Positions 11,133 to 23,600 of a stretch of 64,000 bases of DNA are shown one piece after another. Origin of the DNA: Chamaelirium japonicum. Its lineage: Eukaryota > Streptophyta > Magnoliopsida > Liliales > Melanthiaceae. Within the stretch, counting starts at the first letter, position 1. Each line of letters begins with the position of its first letter. The notes beneath the pieces are model-generated. The model worked only from the letters and a program-made list of their open reading frames with translations, had not been told where the DNA came from and did no database searches. The position numbers were made by a program, and so were the translations under genes. The DNA lies in contig CANTAL010000101.1 in NCBI GenBank assembly GCA_947650365.1, forward strand, positions 62,001-126,000, in the 5' to 3' direction.

Positions 11133-11148
11133 ACCCGATTAGTCGGGT
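11133..11148 (+). other. Leader stem-loop 3
   Basis: ACCCGA, TTAG, TCGGGT: a 6-bp perfect stem with a four-base loop. Confidence 0.4.
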
Positions 11149-11342
11149 ATGCCTATCTGGCAAGCATCGAAACCTAGAATGAGTTGGAATTCTACTATGA
11201 CATCATTCGTCAAATTTATAAGTAAGGCGCTATGGTAGTGGAAGACCTTTCCTGTCAGTCTGACCTTAGGCTAGGCTCCAGGGCATTAGCGTAATAGCCA
11301 AGTTTGCAAAGCATCGATGTTCTTGGGATATGTAATGTGACC

Positions 11343-11366
11343 CTTGAGTGGAGAAATCCACTCGAG
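11343..11366 (+). other. Leader stem-loop 4 with GAAA loop
   Basis: CTTGAGTGGA, GAAA, TCCACTCGAG: ten pairs including one G-T, closed by a GNRA-type loop, which is stable in RNA. Confidence 0.5.
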
Positions 11367-12249
11367 GCAGGGACTATGATATTCCGAGATCGATTAATGC
11401 TTCGCGAAAGGCTTGAATGCTAGTGGGAGCATGGTATGACCAGGGTCTAGTGTATAGGTTGTCGTAACCTTAGTGTACACTCATACTTGCATTAAATAAC
11501 CCTCAACTATAATAAGGGATGTGTAAGAGGACTCGTCGAGATCCTCTGGCCTCCACAACCAACTGCTTTGTGTCTGGGTGGAAGGGCGTAGCTCGACACC
11601 CCCTAGGGTGAGGGTTATATTTTTCCATGCCAAATAACTTAGTGGTCTCCTTCAGGATATGGCGGTTACGGGGCCAGGAGAGAAGGGTTTTTTATCCCAC
11701 CCTAGTAGGGGCCGCATGAACTCTCGTACCGTAATTGCTTAGGCTTGTGGGTAAGCATCCGAAGTGGACATAAGGCATCTGTTGCTTGCACAATGGGGAT
11801 CACGTGGCACTGGCCAAAAGGACAACCATGGTCCATCAAAGCCCTTAGTTGGCAGATTTGGATAGGGTCAAGGAAAGGCCCGTGTAAGCGGATTGACGCT
11901 GCATGATGCCCCCTAGGGCAGGTGTAGTCGATTCCGAGATCTTACATACATGGTTAATTAATCCATAGAGGTGTCTTCGCTGTGAGGGTAGCACTGATAT
12001 TTGGATATAATTAGCTTATTTTAAAAATCCATAAAATAAGTTATTTTACATTCGTTTTTATTTAACTATATAGTTCCCCTATCCGCTATCCCATAAGAGA
12101 ACCAGTTATCGGGTCTCTAACTACGTAGAGCCGAAGCACTTTCTTTAGCTTATGCATAGGGTAGTAAAAACGTACATTGGCATATAATCTAAGTATCCCT
12201 GTATTAGACCTAATGGGTCCAGATATCACTAGGGCACTAACTAGGGCAT

Positions 12250-12680
12250 ATGACGACTAGCGAGAATCTAAGGAGATGTGCAAGTGCTATGTTATAGCAG
12301 ACTTGCGGACAACTCTTTAGAAGCGAGTCAGAGATATGTCGGGCCTTCTCTAATTAAGTTTTACTTGCATAAGATGTTTGGAAGGTGGAGTCGGTAGACT
12401 CATCGCTTTTCCACTAAGATACTTGTCGGTACCGAGATGTCTGAGGGTAAGCTTGTTCGGGAACACATACTTGAGTTCCAGATCGAACTAGACTCTAAAG
12501 ACATGGTGCCAGATGATGAGGTGGTGGAAGACGTCTGTCTTGCATCCTTGTCTGGAACCTTCGAAGGCGTTGTCAGAGACTTTAGCTTTAACAAGTCAGA
12601 GATGATAAACGCAGAACTTCTAAGGAGATTTCCAAGAGACAAAGGATGAGATCAAGATTAAAGGCAAAGCTTTTAGTGCT
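12250..12680 (+). pseudogene. copia gag remnant (capsid region)
   Basis: The best open part is 12437-12649, with SEGKLVREHILEF followed by a DDEVVEDVCLASL stretch and FEGVVRDFSFNKSE. The spacing and residues match the plant copia gag helix region (EG-V-EH, then D-E/L-SL, then N-K). A KMFGRWSR-like phrase before it (about 12370-12390) is followed by an in-frame stop. The start of gag cannot be placed. The protein would form the virus-like particle; this copy cannot. Confidence 0.8.
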
Positions 12681-12784
12681 TAACCTAGGTCTTCTTTAGA
12701 AGAACCAAAGGGAGTAACTTATAAGAGATCGAAAACTATTTTAGTGTAGAAACTGGTGTGGACTCCTAAGTCTAGTGATGCCAA

Positions 12785-12990
12785 GGGTGGAAGTATTTCC
12801 GCTGTGGCGAGCATAGGGGGTATTTGAAGATTGAGTATGGCCTCAGGATGTTAGGAATTGAGTCGCTATCTAGTAGCAGTTCTTATGCTTCGTGGAATGT
12901 AGACTTCGGGTCTACAGAGATTCAAGGAAAGCAGAAGGCTACTTTATAGTGAAGTAATCCTAACATAGGTACTGATGCCATAAGCCACTA
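12785..12990 (+). pseudogene. copia zinc knuckle and aspartic protease remnant
   Basis: 12794-12838 reads YFRCGEHRGYLKIEY, in which the first and last metal-binding Cys of the gag knuckle have become Tyr (TGT to TAT), the His is displaced and only one Cys remains. Shortly after, SYASWNVDFGST contains the protease active site as D-F-G (12902-12910) instead of D-T-G or D-S-G. Both domains are in the copia order after gag. An in-frame stop lies in the joining region. Confidence 0.75.
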
Positions 12991-13299
12991 CGGAAGCTGT
13001 TAGATATGATTGTCTTAGTTTTTCCGAAACACGGATTTTGATTTTTTAGAGATGTAGTTCTGTTTCCTCCTTGGTAAATGAAGTTTTTAGTTTTAGACAG
13101 CACCGTAGGTGTGTATCTTAAACTGAATAGATAGCTTCATTACTAGAGGAATAGATCAGAATAATCTCTTTGTATTTAATCCTAATTCAGAAATAGATTT
13201 CATGACAGCTGCAGCGTCTAATTGAAATTCATCTAAATCCTTCGGAGAAGCTATCTCATTTGTGACCCCTCTGATTTAGATATTCTGCCTCAGACAAAT

Positions 13300-14000
13300 T
13301 CAGAGGTAAAAGAAGGCCGAGTTTCTGTTCACAGATTCATCGGAGATCCTTCTAACCTATGAGTGTTATCTGGAAGGCAGAATAACTAAAAGGGCCACTA
13401 AGGTATTGGTGTTAGTTATTTTGACGTCTATGGTTCCAAGAGCGTCTAGACGATAGAAGACTCTTCGATTTAATCGAAGGAATAAGTCACTATCGGACGA
13501 GTTCCATAGGATCCTAAAGGAGCATGGGATTATCTCCCAGTTAAATGCTCCAAGGATGACACGTCAGAATGAAGTCTCCGAGAGAAGGAATCGAACTCTG
13601 TTTGACATGGTCCGTAGTATGATGAATATTGCCAAGTGTACTACCCACCTTTGGTGGGGTTGTACCTTAAAACAGTAGCTTATATCTGAAACTATCTCTC
13701 ATCTAGATCAGTGCCTCAGACCTATAGAGAGCTATGGTCTAAGCGAAAGCTGACACTATAGTGTCTCGAGATATAGGGTTGTCCTGTACTTGTGCAAAAG
13801 GACAAGAGGGATGAGATGTAGATATAGTTCCAGGTATATCTGTTTGTAGGTTACCCTTAGGATGCATAAGGTGGATTATTCTATGATCTCAAGGTTTGGA
13901 AGGTAATCGTTTCTACGAATACCATCTACCTAGATCAGAATTATATTATAGACCATAAGTTTACCGGTAAGGTAGTTCTGGGTGAACTACTGGGTACTGG
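13300..14000 (+). pseudogene. copia integrase remnant
   Basis: The zinc-binding start is represented by YLEGRITKRATK at 13367-13402. The core is represented by an open stretch from 13463 with SDEFHRILKEHGIISQL and NEVSERRNRTLFDMVRSMM, including the catalytic Glu at 13580-13582. The second catalytic Asp is Asn (AAT, 13472-13474), and about 55-60 residues with the first Asp are missing before it. The C-terminal part at 13840-13990 has GGLFYDLK, VSTNTIYLDQNYI and KVVLGEL, with TAG and TAA interruptions. The enzyme would join element DNA to the host chromosome; this copy lacks two of three catalytic acids. Confidence 0.85.
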
Positions 14001-14189
14001 TAGAGAGTACACATCTGAAAACGTAGTGGGAGTAGATGATACAAGAAACTAGTATACCAGACACTATAGAAACAATTCACTTTTGTACCACCACCACCTT
14101 GTCGTTGTGGGACCATCAGAGCTCCTGAAAGATACTATGGAGAAATTTTGATAGTTAATCCAGAGTTTCAGGAGGATGATCCCTAGAGC

Positions 14190-14950
14190 TACGAAGAAGT
14201 AGTGGGAGCTTTCGACAGCTCTGACTGACAAAAGACCATGGAGGCAAGCTTGCATCAATGTCCCTTGGAACAGTCTTGACACTTATAGCACTATCACCCT
14301 TCAGGGTGTAGGAGGTGTATAAGAAGAGCACCCGGTTAAGACTTAAGTAGATAGATTAGTTACCAAAGGAGAAGGGATTGACTATGTCAAAACCATCTCA
14401 CTGATAGCTATGCCTAAGTTTATAACAGATCCTCTTAATCCATCACAGCCCATTATAGTTGGGAGATCTGGTTGATGGATGTCAAGACAGTTATTCCCTA
14501 ATAGGAATTTGAAAAGGACATATGGATGATGTAGCCTCAGGCTTTGTGTCAGTAGGTTAGGAAGATATGGAATGCAAGTTGCAACGGTCCATTTATGGAC
14601 TGATGCAAGCATCCAGGATGAAATGTCTATTTTGATCAAGGGAATCCGCTCACACGGATTTGATCAGAATAAGAATAAACCAAGTTGGTACAAGAAAAGT
14701 GAAATAGCTACAAGGGTGTATTTAGTACTTTACATTAACGATATTCTACTGATTGAAAATGACGTAGGAATATTGTTTACGGTAAAGGTTTATAGTCATC
14801 ACAATTCGATGTGAAAGACCCTAGTGAGGCGAGTTATGTTCTGGGAATCAAGGTAACTCGAGATTACCAGAGCAAGATTCTCTTGCTGTCACAGGCTACG
14901 CATGAAGATAAGATTCTAGCCAGATTCAGTTTACGAGGCTAGATATCTAT
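14190..14950 (+). pseudogene. copia reverse transcriptase remnant
   Basis: Recognisable pieces in several frames: VTKGEGIDYVKTISLIAM (about 14350-14410), WLMDVKT (about 14470-14490), SIYGLMQAS (about 14590-14615), VYLVLYINDILLIENDVG (14716-14770), and SEASYVLGIKVTRDY with LLLSQATHEDKILARFS (14820-14930). The catalytic box, normally YVDD, is YIND (14731-14742), so the first Asp is lost by G to A. Stops and shifts separate nearly every piece. Confidence 0.88.
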
Positions 14951-14989
14951 TGCACAGCAGGAATGATGGGTCGGTTTCAGTCGAACCCG

Positions 14990-15540
14990 GGTCCAGATCT
15001 CTGGACCGATGTGAAGGATATACTCAGGAATCCTCATTAAGTAAGGATTGTGAGTTAGCTTGCACTTCACAGGTCCTGATATCGATTGGACACACAAGAT
15101 CTGACTTTGGTATCAGATGTGAGTTCCAGAGAATCGATTTCAGGGATTATTTTTTATCTTGGGATTAGAAGCGGTAGTTGGTAGAGTGTGAAGCAAGAGT
15201 GCATCACAGACTCTACCATAGAGGCTTAGCACGTTGTTGCGTGCGAAGTAGTATATCAGGTGGTAAGGCTTAGGAAGTTCTTAGAGAACTTGGGACGCGT
15301 ATCAGAGGCTCAGTTATCTGTTGTAACAATAGAAGAGTGGTAAGCAAGGTCCAAGGAGACTAGGCACCGCCGTGAGGGAAAACCCATCAAGTATAAACTC
15401 CACTTGATCTGATAGTTATAGGAGGAAATGCAAGTAGCGGTACTGAGGTGGAATCTACAGACAATATTGCCAATTCCTTTAGGGAATTCCTGCAAAGGCT
15501 TTTGGCCAGCATGTAGAAGCTACAGAGCTCAACACCGTTA
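14990..15540 (+). pseudogene. copia RNase H remnant
   Basis: Follows RT in copia order. SDVSSRESISGIIFYLG and SWxSVKQECITDSTIEA (about 15115-15226) match the RNase H core, with a TAG at 15227-15229 where relatives have Glu. It continues as VVYQVVRLRKFLENLG in another frame, then SKETRHRREGKPIKYKLHLI and a VESTDNIAN-like stretch (about 15345-15475), the usual end of copia pol. It ends about 90 bases before the right LTR. Confidence 0.85.
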
Positions 15541-15555
15541 TTCCTCGTTAGACCT

Positions 15556-15564
15556 AGTGGGAGA
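15556..15564 (+). other. Polypurine tract
   Basis: AGTGGGAGA, one base before the TGTTAG start of the right LTR, the classical plant copia arrangement for plus-strand DNA priming. Confidence 0.85.
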
Positions 15565-15565
15565 T

Positions 15566-17894
15566 TGTTAGAATTGGTGAGGTCTACAGCTCGTAAAACC
15601 TATAGTTTAGCTATGTATGGTTGATAGTATAGGAATGCATATTGGTACGTACCTTAGTACGTGTTCTGATTACAGAACAAAGAGCCATGGCTATATGGTA
15701 ATCCACTTGAGTGGGAGACTCAAGGGACTGGTCCCATGTAACCTAAATGCGTTCGCAGCTCTGATTAGGGTTGGTCGCCCTATCTGGTTAAGCTGTTAGG
15801 ATGACAGAGCGTGGGTGTCTCCACCACGGTCATTACTAGGCATAGTGTCTGTGGCCGAACGGAACCAACACGGTGCATAGATCGATGAGCAGACATCGGT
15901 GCACTAAACTGTGTTTCTGCTTAGGGTAAAATAGTCCTAAACCCTGAGGAACCATGTCTGGTGGACTAACCAGTTGTGTGGTGCTTTGGCGCACCAATGT
16001 GTGAGGATCCGGATGCAGTGATCCAAAACCACGGTGTACTGGGTTACCCGGCTGGCGTTGCATCAGCATATCACTCCTGCAGGCTATCCACACCCCTAAC
16101 GGGAGGTGCGTTCCTTGGTCTGACCTACGTCATATTAAACCCTGGCCAGGTGGTCATCAGTTCGACTGGTGACGGATCCGGTTACTCGGCAGAGTTATCG
16201 GAGGTACGATGTACGTGGTCAACCTGGAAGGAATCGAGTCATATGAGCACTCGAGTCTGACGGTATTCTCCACTGCTCGAGCTGCGTCATGGCACCAGTG
16301 GAGGGACAGCAAGTTTACCATACTAAGCGGAGAGCAGGGGTATGAGGGAGAACATAGTAAGTCCGGGGGAATTGGAGTGCAGCCTACGTCGCACTCTAGG
16401 TGGCTACGCAAGTTAACTCAGACTCAGAGGATCGATAGTACACTCGGGTAATGTGTCGATCGAGTCTGAGTTGGAAGCCATGAACCCTGGTCCCTGAAGG
16501 TTACACCTTATCGATATTATGTACGGTTCTTATACCATCTCCTCGAAACACAGAACGTAGTTAGAGGAAGCGAGAAGTCCAAGCCTACGCTCCGTGAGTG
16601 CTTCGCACTAGTGCATGGTAGATGCGTAGTTACGTGTGTGCACTAAGGGGAAACCCTAGGTTAGTGCAGAGACGCATGTAGCAATTCCTTGCCATAAGTG
16701 GACTTTGCCACATGGGTGCGATGCACCGGGACATGTTGCGAGTTGACTAGTTGACTTCACTAGGGGCACCCTACGGGAACCTCAGAAAATAGTGAAATCA
16801 CTGGTGCACTTCACTTATGTATGCCTTGCAAAGTCTCGTACACGAGAAACGGCCAACTAGTGACATAAGAGCGTTTTGGTCATACCATGCGCCACTATGT
16901 ACTAAGGGGGCCGGCCCTAAGTGTTGAGAGACTGTTCAAGGCCGGCCCTATTAGTTTCAGGAGGTTGTTGGCTCCGATGAAATGGCTGATCATGAGGCGC
17001 AGAAAACGGGCTGGTTTTGACTATTTTTGAAAACAAGGAAAAGATAGAGATAAAAGAAGAGATATATAGGGAGAGGTTTGAATCAGTCAATCCTATCCGC
17101 TAGGCTTATCCATAAGGATAAGGCCGACCCTATATAAAGCATAGGGAGAGAGGGGGGGACGAAATTAATGAGCCATGCAAGCCCTAGGGCCGGCCCAAGC
17201 CATGGGGGAAACCCTAGCCACCCCCTCTCCTCTCTTCGCATCTCCTCTTTCATCTCTCTCTCCCTCGCTTGCGCCATTGGATGGCGACTCGTCTTCCTCA
17301 CGTGGTGTTTCATAGAAGGAGAAGGCTCGTCGTATGGAGGCACTCAGAGATCCATCGACGTGGTGCCGTGCATCGTGTGAGATCGGGTGAACTAGAAGGC
17401 GTCTCCCGTAATCTTTTGCTGTCCAGAATCTGCACAGAAAATCAGCGTTGTTTCTATGATTCCAAGATCTACAGAAATCCAAACGATGTGAAACTTATTT
17501 CAAAAGTTGCGTCTCGAAGTTGGCTACCTGCAGTCCAAATTTCAGCCCAATCGGAGTTCGGATCAAAAAGTTATGGCCATCGCACCGAAGCTAAGTCGAG
17601 CAGATCCGTAGCCCGTCTCCATCAACAAAGAAGAAATTTGTCGCGGTGAAAGATTCCGCACGCAGGTATGATCTCTAACAAGTAGATCTAACATAATTAG
17701 AACATGCATACATGCTAGATTGTTCTTTTGCGTTAGATCGTCGTTAGGGGATCGCGTAGTTGCCATGCTAGTTTCATACACGCATATGTAGATCGTTTCG
17801 ATGAAAATTTTGATATGTAACGCACACCGACTACGGTCCTCGGACCTTCACTTTGCTTCCGCTGCGGGCCTCTACCATGGATTTATTTCCAACA
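15566..17894 (+). repeat. 3' LTR of the copia element
   Basis: Second LTR copy, 2329 bp, starting TGTTAG right after the polypurine tract and ending CCAACA before the target duplication. It differs from the left LTR by about 3-4% by eye. The differences include extra bases near 17819, loss of the first telobox (AAACCCTG) and clustered changes around 17457-17465. Confidence 0.97.
17131..17138 (+). promoter_or_regulatory. TATA box of the 3' LTR
   Basis: Same TATATAAA at the corresponding place in the right LTR, unchanged. If active it would drive transcription into the satellite on the right. Confidence 0.65.
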
Positions 17895-17899
17895 CCATT
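17895..17899 (+). repeat. Target site duplication CCATT (right)
   Basis: CCATT directly after the LTR end CCAACA. It continues as CTACTTCATTCGTACTATCC, a variant string also found uninterrupted at 30113 and 53088. Confidence 0.95.
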
Positions 17900-20576
17900 C
17901 TACTTCATTCGTACTATCCGTTCTAATTCACTCATACGATCCATTCTAATTCATTCTAATTCATTCGTACAATCTATTCTATTTCATTCGTACGATCCAT
18001 TCTTACTCATTCGTATGATCCATTCTAATTCATTCGGACGAATGTATCCATTCTAATTTATTCGTACGATCCATTCTAATTCACTCGTACGATCCATTCT
18101 TACTCATTCGTACGATCCATTCTAATTCCTTCGTACACGATCCATTCTAATTCCTTCGTACGATCCATTCTAATTCATTCGCACGATCCATTCTAATTCT
18201 TTCATACAAACCATTCTAATTTTTTCGTGCGAATGAATTAGAATGGATACCTTTGTGCATATGAATTAGAATGGATCGTACGAATGAATTAGAATGGATC
18301 ATATTAATAAATTAGAATGCATCGTACGAATGAATTAGAATGGATACATTCATGCGAATGAATTAGAATGGATCGTGCAAATCAATTGGACTGGATCGTG
18401 CGAATGAATAAGAATAGATCATACGAATGAATTAGAATGGATCGTACGAATTAATTAGAATGGATACATTCGTGCGAATGAATTAGAATGGATTGTATGA
18501 ATGAATTAGAATGGATCGTACGAATGAATTAGAATGGATCATACGAATTAATTAGAATGGATCGTACGAATGAGTTAGAATGGATCGTACAAATGAATTA
18601 GAATGGATCGTACGAATGAATTAAAATGGATCGTGCGAATGAATTAGAATGGATCGTACGAATGAATTAGAATGGATACATTTGTGTGAATGAATTAGAA
18701 TGGATCGTACGAATGAATTAGAATGGATCGTATGAATGAATAAGAATGGATCGTGCGAATGAAGTAGAATGGATCGTAGGAATGAATTAGAATAGATCGT
18801 GTGAAAGAATTAGAATGGATCGTACGAATGAATTAGAATGGATCGTGCGAATAAATTAGAATGGATCGTATGATTGAATTAGAATAGATTTTGTGAATGA
18901 ATTAGAACTGATCGTACGAATGAATTAGAATGGATCGTACGAGTGAATTAGAATGGATACATTTGTGCGAATGAATTAGAATGGATCATACGAATGAATT
19001 AGAATGGATCGTACGAATGAATTAGAATGGATACATTCGTGCGAATGAATTAGAATGGATCGTGCGAATCCATTAGACTGGATCGTGCGAATGAATAAGA
19101 ATGGATCAAACGAATGAATTAGAATGGATCGTACGAATTAATTAGAATGGATACATTCGTGCGAATGAATTAGAATGGATTGTATGAATGAATTAGAATG
19201 GATCGTACGAATGAATTAGAATGGATCATACGAATTAATTAGAATAGATCATACGAATGAATTAGAATGGATCGTACGAATGAATTAGAATGGATCGTAC
19301 GAATGAACTAGAATGGATCATACGAATGAAATAGAATAGATTGTACGAATGAATTAGAATGGATTCGTACGAATGAATTAGAATGGATACATTCGTGCGA
19401 ATGAATTAGAATGGATACATTCGTGCGAAAGAATTAGAATAGATCGTATGAATGAATTAGAATGGATCCTATGAATGAATTAGAATGGATCGTGCGAATG
19501 AATTAGAATGGATCGTACGAATGAATTAGAATGGATCGTGCTAATGAATTAGAATTGATCGAACGAATGAATTAGCATGGATCGTGCTAATGAATTAGAA
19601 TGGATCGTACGAATGAATTAGAATGGATCAAATGAATGAATTAGAATGGTTACATTCATGCGAATGAATTAGAATGGATCGTACGAATGGATTAGAATGG
19701 ATCGTACGAATGGATTAGAATGGATACATTCGAGCGAATGAATTAGAATGGATCGTACGGAATGAATTAGAATGGATTGTATGAATGAATTAGAATGGAT
19801 CGTGCAAATGAATTAGAATGGATCGTACGAATGAATTAGAATGGATCTTACGAATGAATTATAATGGATCGTACGAATGAGTAAGAATGGATCGTACGAA
19901 TAAAATAGAATGGATTGTACGAATGAATTAGAATGGATTCGTACGAATGAATTAGAATGGATACATTCGTGCGAATGAATTAGAATGGATCATACGAATG
20001 AGTAAGAATGGATCGTACGAATTAAATAGAATAGATTGTACGATTGAATTAGAATGGATCCTACGAATGAATTAGAATGGATCGTGTGAAAGAATTAGAA
20101 TGGATTGTATGAATGAATTAGAATGGATCGTACGAATGAATTAGAATGGATCGTACGAATGAATTAGAATGGATACATTCGTGCGAATGAATTAGAATTG
20201 ATCGTACGAATGAATTAGAATGGATCGTGCGAATGAATTAGAATGGATCGTACGAATGAATTAGAATGGATCGTACGAATTACCTAGAATAGAATGGATC
20301 GTACGAATGAATTAGAATGGATCGTACGAATGAATTAGAATGGATCTTACGAATGAATTAGAATGGATCGTACGAATGAATTAGAATGGATCGTACGAAT
20401 GAATTAGAATGGATACATTCGTGCGAATAAATTAATATGATCCATTCTAATTCATTCGTACGATCCATTCTAATTCATATGCACAAAGGTATCCATTCTA
20501 ATCCATTCGTAGGATCCATTCTAATCCATTCGTACGATCCATTCTAATTCATTCGTACGATCCATTCTAATTCATT

Positions 20577-20630
20577 CACACGAATGTATCCATTCGTACG
20601 AATGAATTAGAATAGATTGTACGAATGAAT
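20577..20630. repeat. Recurrent inversion junction, class A (minus to plus), first of ten copies
   Basis: The junction is the perfect 14-bp palindrome CATTCGTACGAATG, preceded by CACACGAATGTATC and followed by AATTAGAATAGATTGTA. The same junction with the same flanking variants occurs with palindromes starting at 20591, 23288, 25773, 35158, 43624, 46057, 50670, 55750, 59165 and 60050. The copy at 46057 lacks the AGATTGTA variant, and the one at 55750 has CATTCATACGAATG. Shared rare variants on both sides argue for copying of one founder junction rather than ten separate inversions. Confidence 0.85.
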
Positions 20631-23600
20631 TAGAATGGATCGTACGAATGAATTAGAATGGATCGTACGAAGGAATTAGAATGGATCGTACGAATGAATT
20701 AGAATGGATCGTACGAATGAATTAGAATAGATCGTATGAATGAATTAGAATGGATCGTACGAAGGAATTAGAATGGATCGTACGAATGAATTAGAATGGA
20801 TATATTCGTGCAAATGAAATAGAATGGATCGTATGAATGTATTAGAATGGATCGTATGAGTGAATTAGAATGGATCGTACGAATGAATTAGAATGGATTG
20901 TATGAATGAATTAGAATGGATCGTACGAATGAATTAGAATGGATCGTGCGAATGAATTAGAATGGATCGTACGAATGAATTAGAATGGATACATTTGTGC
21001 GAATGAATTAGAATGGATCGTACGAATGAATTAGAATGGATCGTATGAATGAATTAGAATGGATCGTACGAATGAATAAGAATGGATCGTGCGAATGAAT
21101 TAGAATGGATCGTACGAATGAATTAGAATGGATCGTTTGAAAGAATTAGAATAGATCGAACGAATGAATTAGAATAGATCGTGCGAATGAATTAGAATGG
21201 ATCGTACGAATGAATTAGAATGGATACATTTGTGCGAATGAATTAGAATGGATCGTACGAATGAATTAGAATGGATCGTATGAATGAATTAGAATGGATC
21301 GTACGAATGAATTAGAATGGATCGTGCGAATGAATTAGAATGGATCGTACGAATGAATTAGAATGGATCGTACGAATGAACTAGAATGGATACATTCATG
21401 CGAATGAATTAGAATGGATCGTACGAATGAATTAGAATGGATCTTACGAATGAATTATAATGGATCGTACGAATGAATTAGAATGGATCTTACGAATGAA
21501 TTAGAATGGATCGTACGAATAAATTAGAATGGATCGTATAAATGGTTTATAATGGATACATTCGTGCGAATGAATTAGAATGGATCGGACGAATAAATTA
21601 GAATGGATCGTATGAATGAATTAGAATGGATCAAATGAATGAATTAGAATGGTTACATTTATGCGAATGAATTAGAATGGATCGTACGAATGGATTAGAA
21701 TGGATCGTACGAATGGATTAGAATGGATACATTTGTGCGAATGAATTAGAATGGATATATTCGTGCGAAAGAATTAGAATAGATCGTATGAATGAATTAG
21801 AATGGATCCTATGAATGAATTAGAATGGATCGTGCGAATGAATTAGAATGGATTATACGAATGAATTAGAATGGATCGTGCTAATGAATTAGAATTGATC
21901 GAACGAATGAATTAGCATGGATCGTGCAAATGAATTAGAATATATTGTATGAATGAATTAGAATGAATTCATACGATCCATTCGAATTCATTCGCACGAT
22001 CCATTCTAATTCATTCATACGATCCATTCTAATTCATTCATACAATCCATTCTAATTCTTTCACACGATCCATTCTAATTCATTCGTAGGATCCATTCTA
22101 ATTCATTCGTACAATCTATTCTATTTCATTCGTCCAATCCATTCTTACTCATTCGTATGATCCATTCTAATTCATTCGGACGAATGTATCCATTCTAATT
22201 CATTCGTACGATCCATTCTAATTCATTCGTAAGATCCATTCTTATTCATTCGTACGATCCATTCTAATTTATTCGTATGATCCATTCTAATTCATTCGCA
22301 CGTATGTATCCATTCTAATTCATTCGTACGATCCATTCTAATCCATTTGTACGATCCATTCTAATTCATTCGCATGAATATAACCATTCTAATTCATTCA
22401 TTTGATCCATTCTAATTCATTCGTACGATCTATTCTAATTCATTAGCACGATCCATGCTAATTCATTCGTTCGATCAATTCTAATTCATTAGCACGATCC
22501 ATTCTAATTCATTCGTACGATCTATTCTAATTCATTTGCACGATCCATTCTAATTCATTCATAGGATCCATTCTAATTCATTCATACGATCTATTCTAAA
22601 TCTTTCGCACGAATGTATCCATTCTAATTCATTCGCACGAATGTATCCATTCTAATTCATTCGTACGATCCATTCTAATTCATTCGCACGATCCATTCTA
22701 ATTCATTCGTACAATCAGTTCTAATTCATTCGCACGAATGTATCCATTCTAATTCATTCGTACGATCCATTCTAATTCATTCATAGGATCCATTCTAATT
22801 CATTCATACAATCCATTCTAATTCATTCGCACGAATTATCCATTCTAATTCATTCGTACGATCAGTTCTAATTCATTCACAAAATCTATTCTAATTCATT
22901 CATACGATCCATTCTAATTCATTCACACGAATGTATCCATTCTAATTCATTCATACGATCCATTCTAATTCATTCGTACGATCCATTCTAATTCCTTCGT
23001 ACGATCCATTCTAATTCATTCGTACGATCTATTCTAATTCTTTCGTACGATCCATTCTAATTCATTCGTACGATCCATTCTAATTCCTTCGTACGATCCA
23101 TTCTAATTCATTCGTACGATCCATTCTAATTCATTCATACAATCCATTCTAATTCTTTCACACGATCCATTCTAATTCATTCGTACGATCCATTCTAATT
23201 CATTCGTGCAATCCATTCTATTTCATTCGTACGATCTATTCTTACTCATTCTTACGATCCATTCTAATTCATTCACACGAATGTATCCATTCGTACGAAT
23301 GAATTAGAATAGATTGTACGAATGAATTAGAATGGATCGTACGAATGAATTAGAATGGTTCGTACGAAGGAATTAGAATGGATCGTACGAATGAATTAGA
23401 ATGGATCGTACGAATGAATTAGAATAGATCGTACGAATGAATTAGAATGAATCGTACGAAGGAATTAGAATGGATCGTGCAAATGAATTAGAATGGATCG
23501 TATGAATGTATTAGAATGGATCGTATGAGTGAATTAGAATGGATCGTACGAATGAATTAGAATGGATCGTATGAATGAATTAGAATGGATACATTCGTGT

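Larger units (their letters stand above)
10856..12249 (+). other. Right part of the copia leader, no clear coding
   Basis: About 1.4 kb between the LINE and the first recognisable gag residues. I see no conserved domain and many stops in all frames. It contains perfect stem-loops at 10892-10913, 11133-11148 and 11343-11366. A fourth, AGGTT/AACCT around GTCGT, is near 11457-11472. Some phrases resemble the style of the LTR U3, so part may derive from LTR-like sequence, but I cannot align it. Confidence 0.55.
4948..17894 (+). mobile_element. Ty1/copia LTR retrotransposon, degenerate, with nested LINE
   Basis: Complete in structure: a 2329-bp LTR at each end, a primer binding site three bases inside the left LTR, a polypurine tract just before the right LTR, and a 5-bp target duplication. 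Domain remnants occur in the order gag, protease, integrase, reverse transcriptase, RNase H, which defines the copia superfamily (integrase before RT). Without the LINE and its duplicated target the element would be about 9.9 kb. The whole coding part is interrupted by stops and frameshifts, so it is non-autonomous. Residues of the integrase C-terminal part and RT resemble the Tork/TNT1-like plant copia groups, but I would not assign a lineage without a tree. Confidence 0.96.

Noticed and set aside
10856..12249. A captured host gene in the long leader
   Set aside because: There is no extended open frame and no recognisable protein in any frame; the sequence looks like untranslated leader.
4948..17894. 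An Ty3/gypsy assignment for the LTR element
   Set aside because: The integrase remnant (SERRNRTL) precedes the RT (YIND box), the order of copia, and the YGLxQAS, DSTxEA and polypurine motifs are copia-like.
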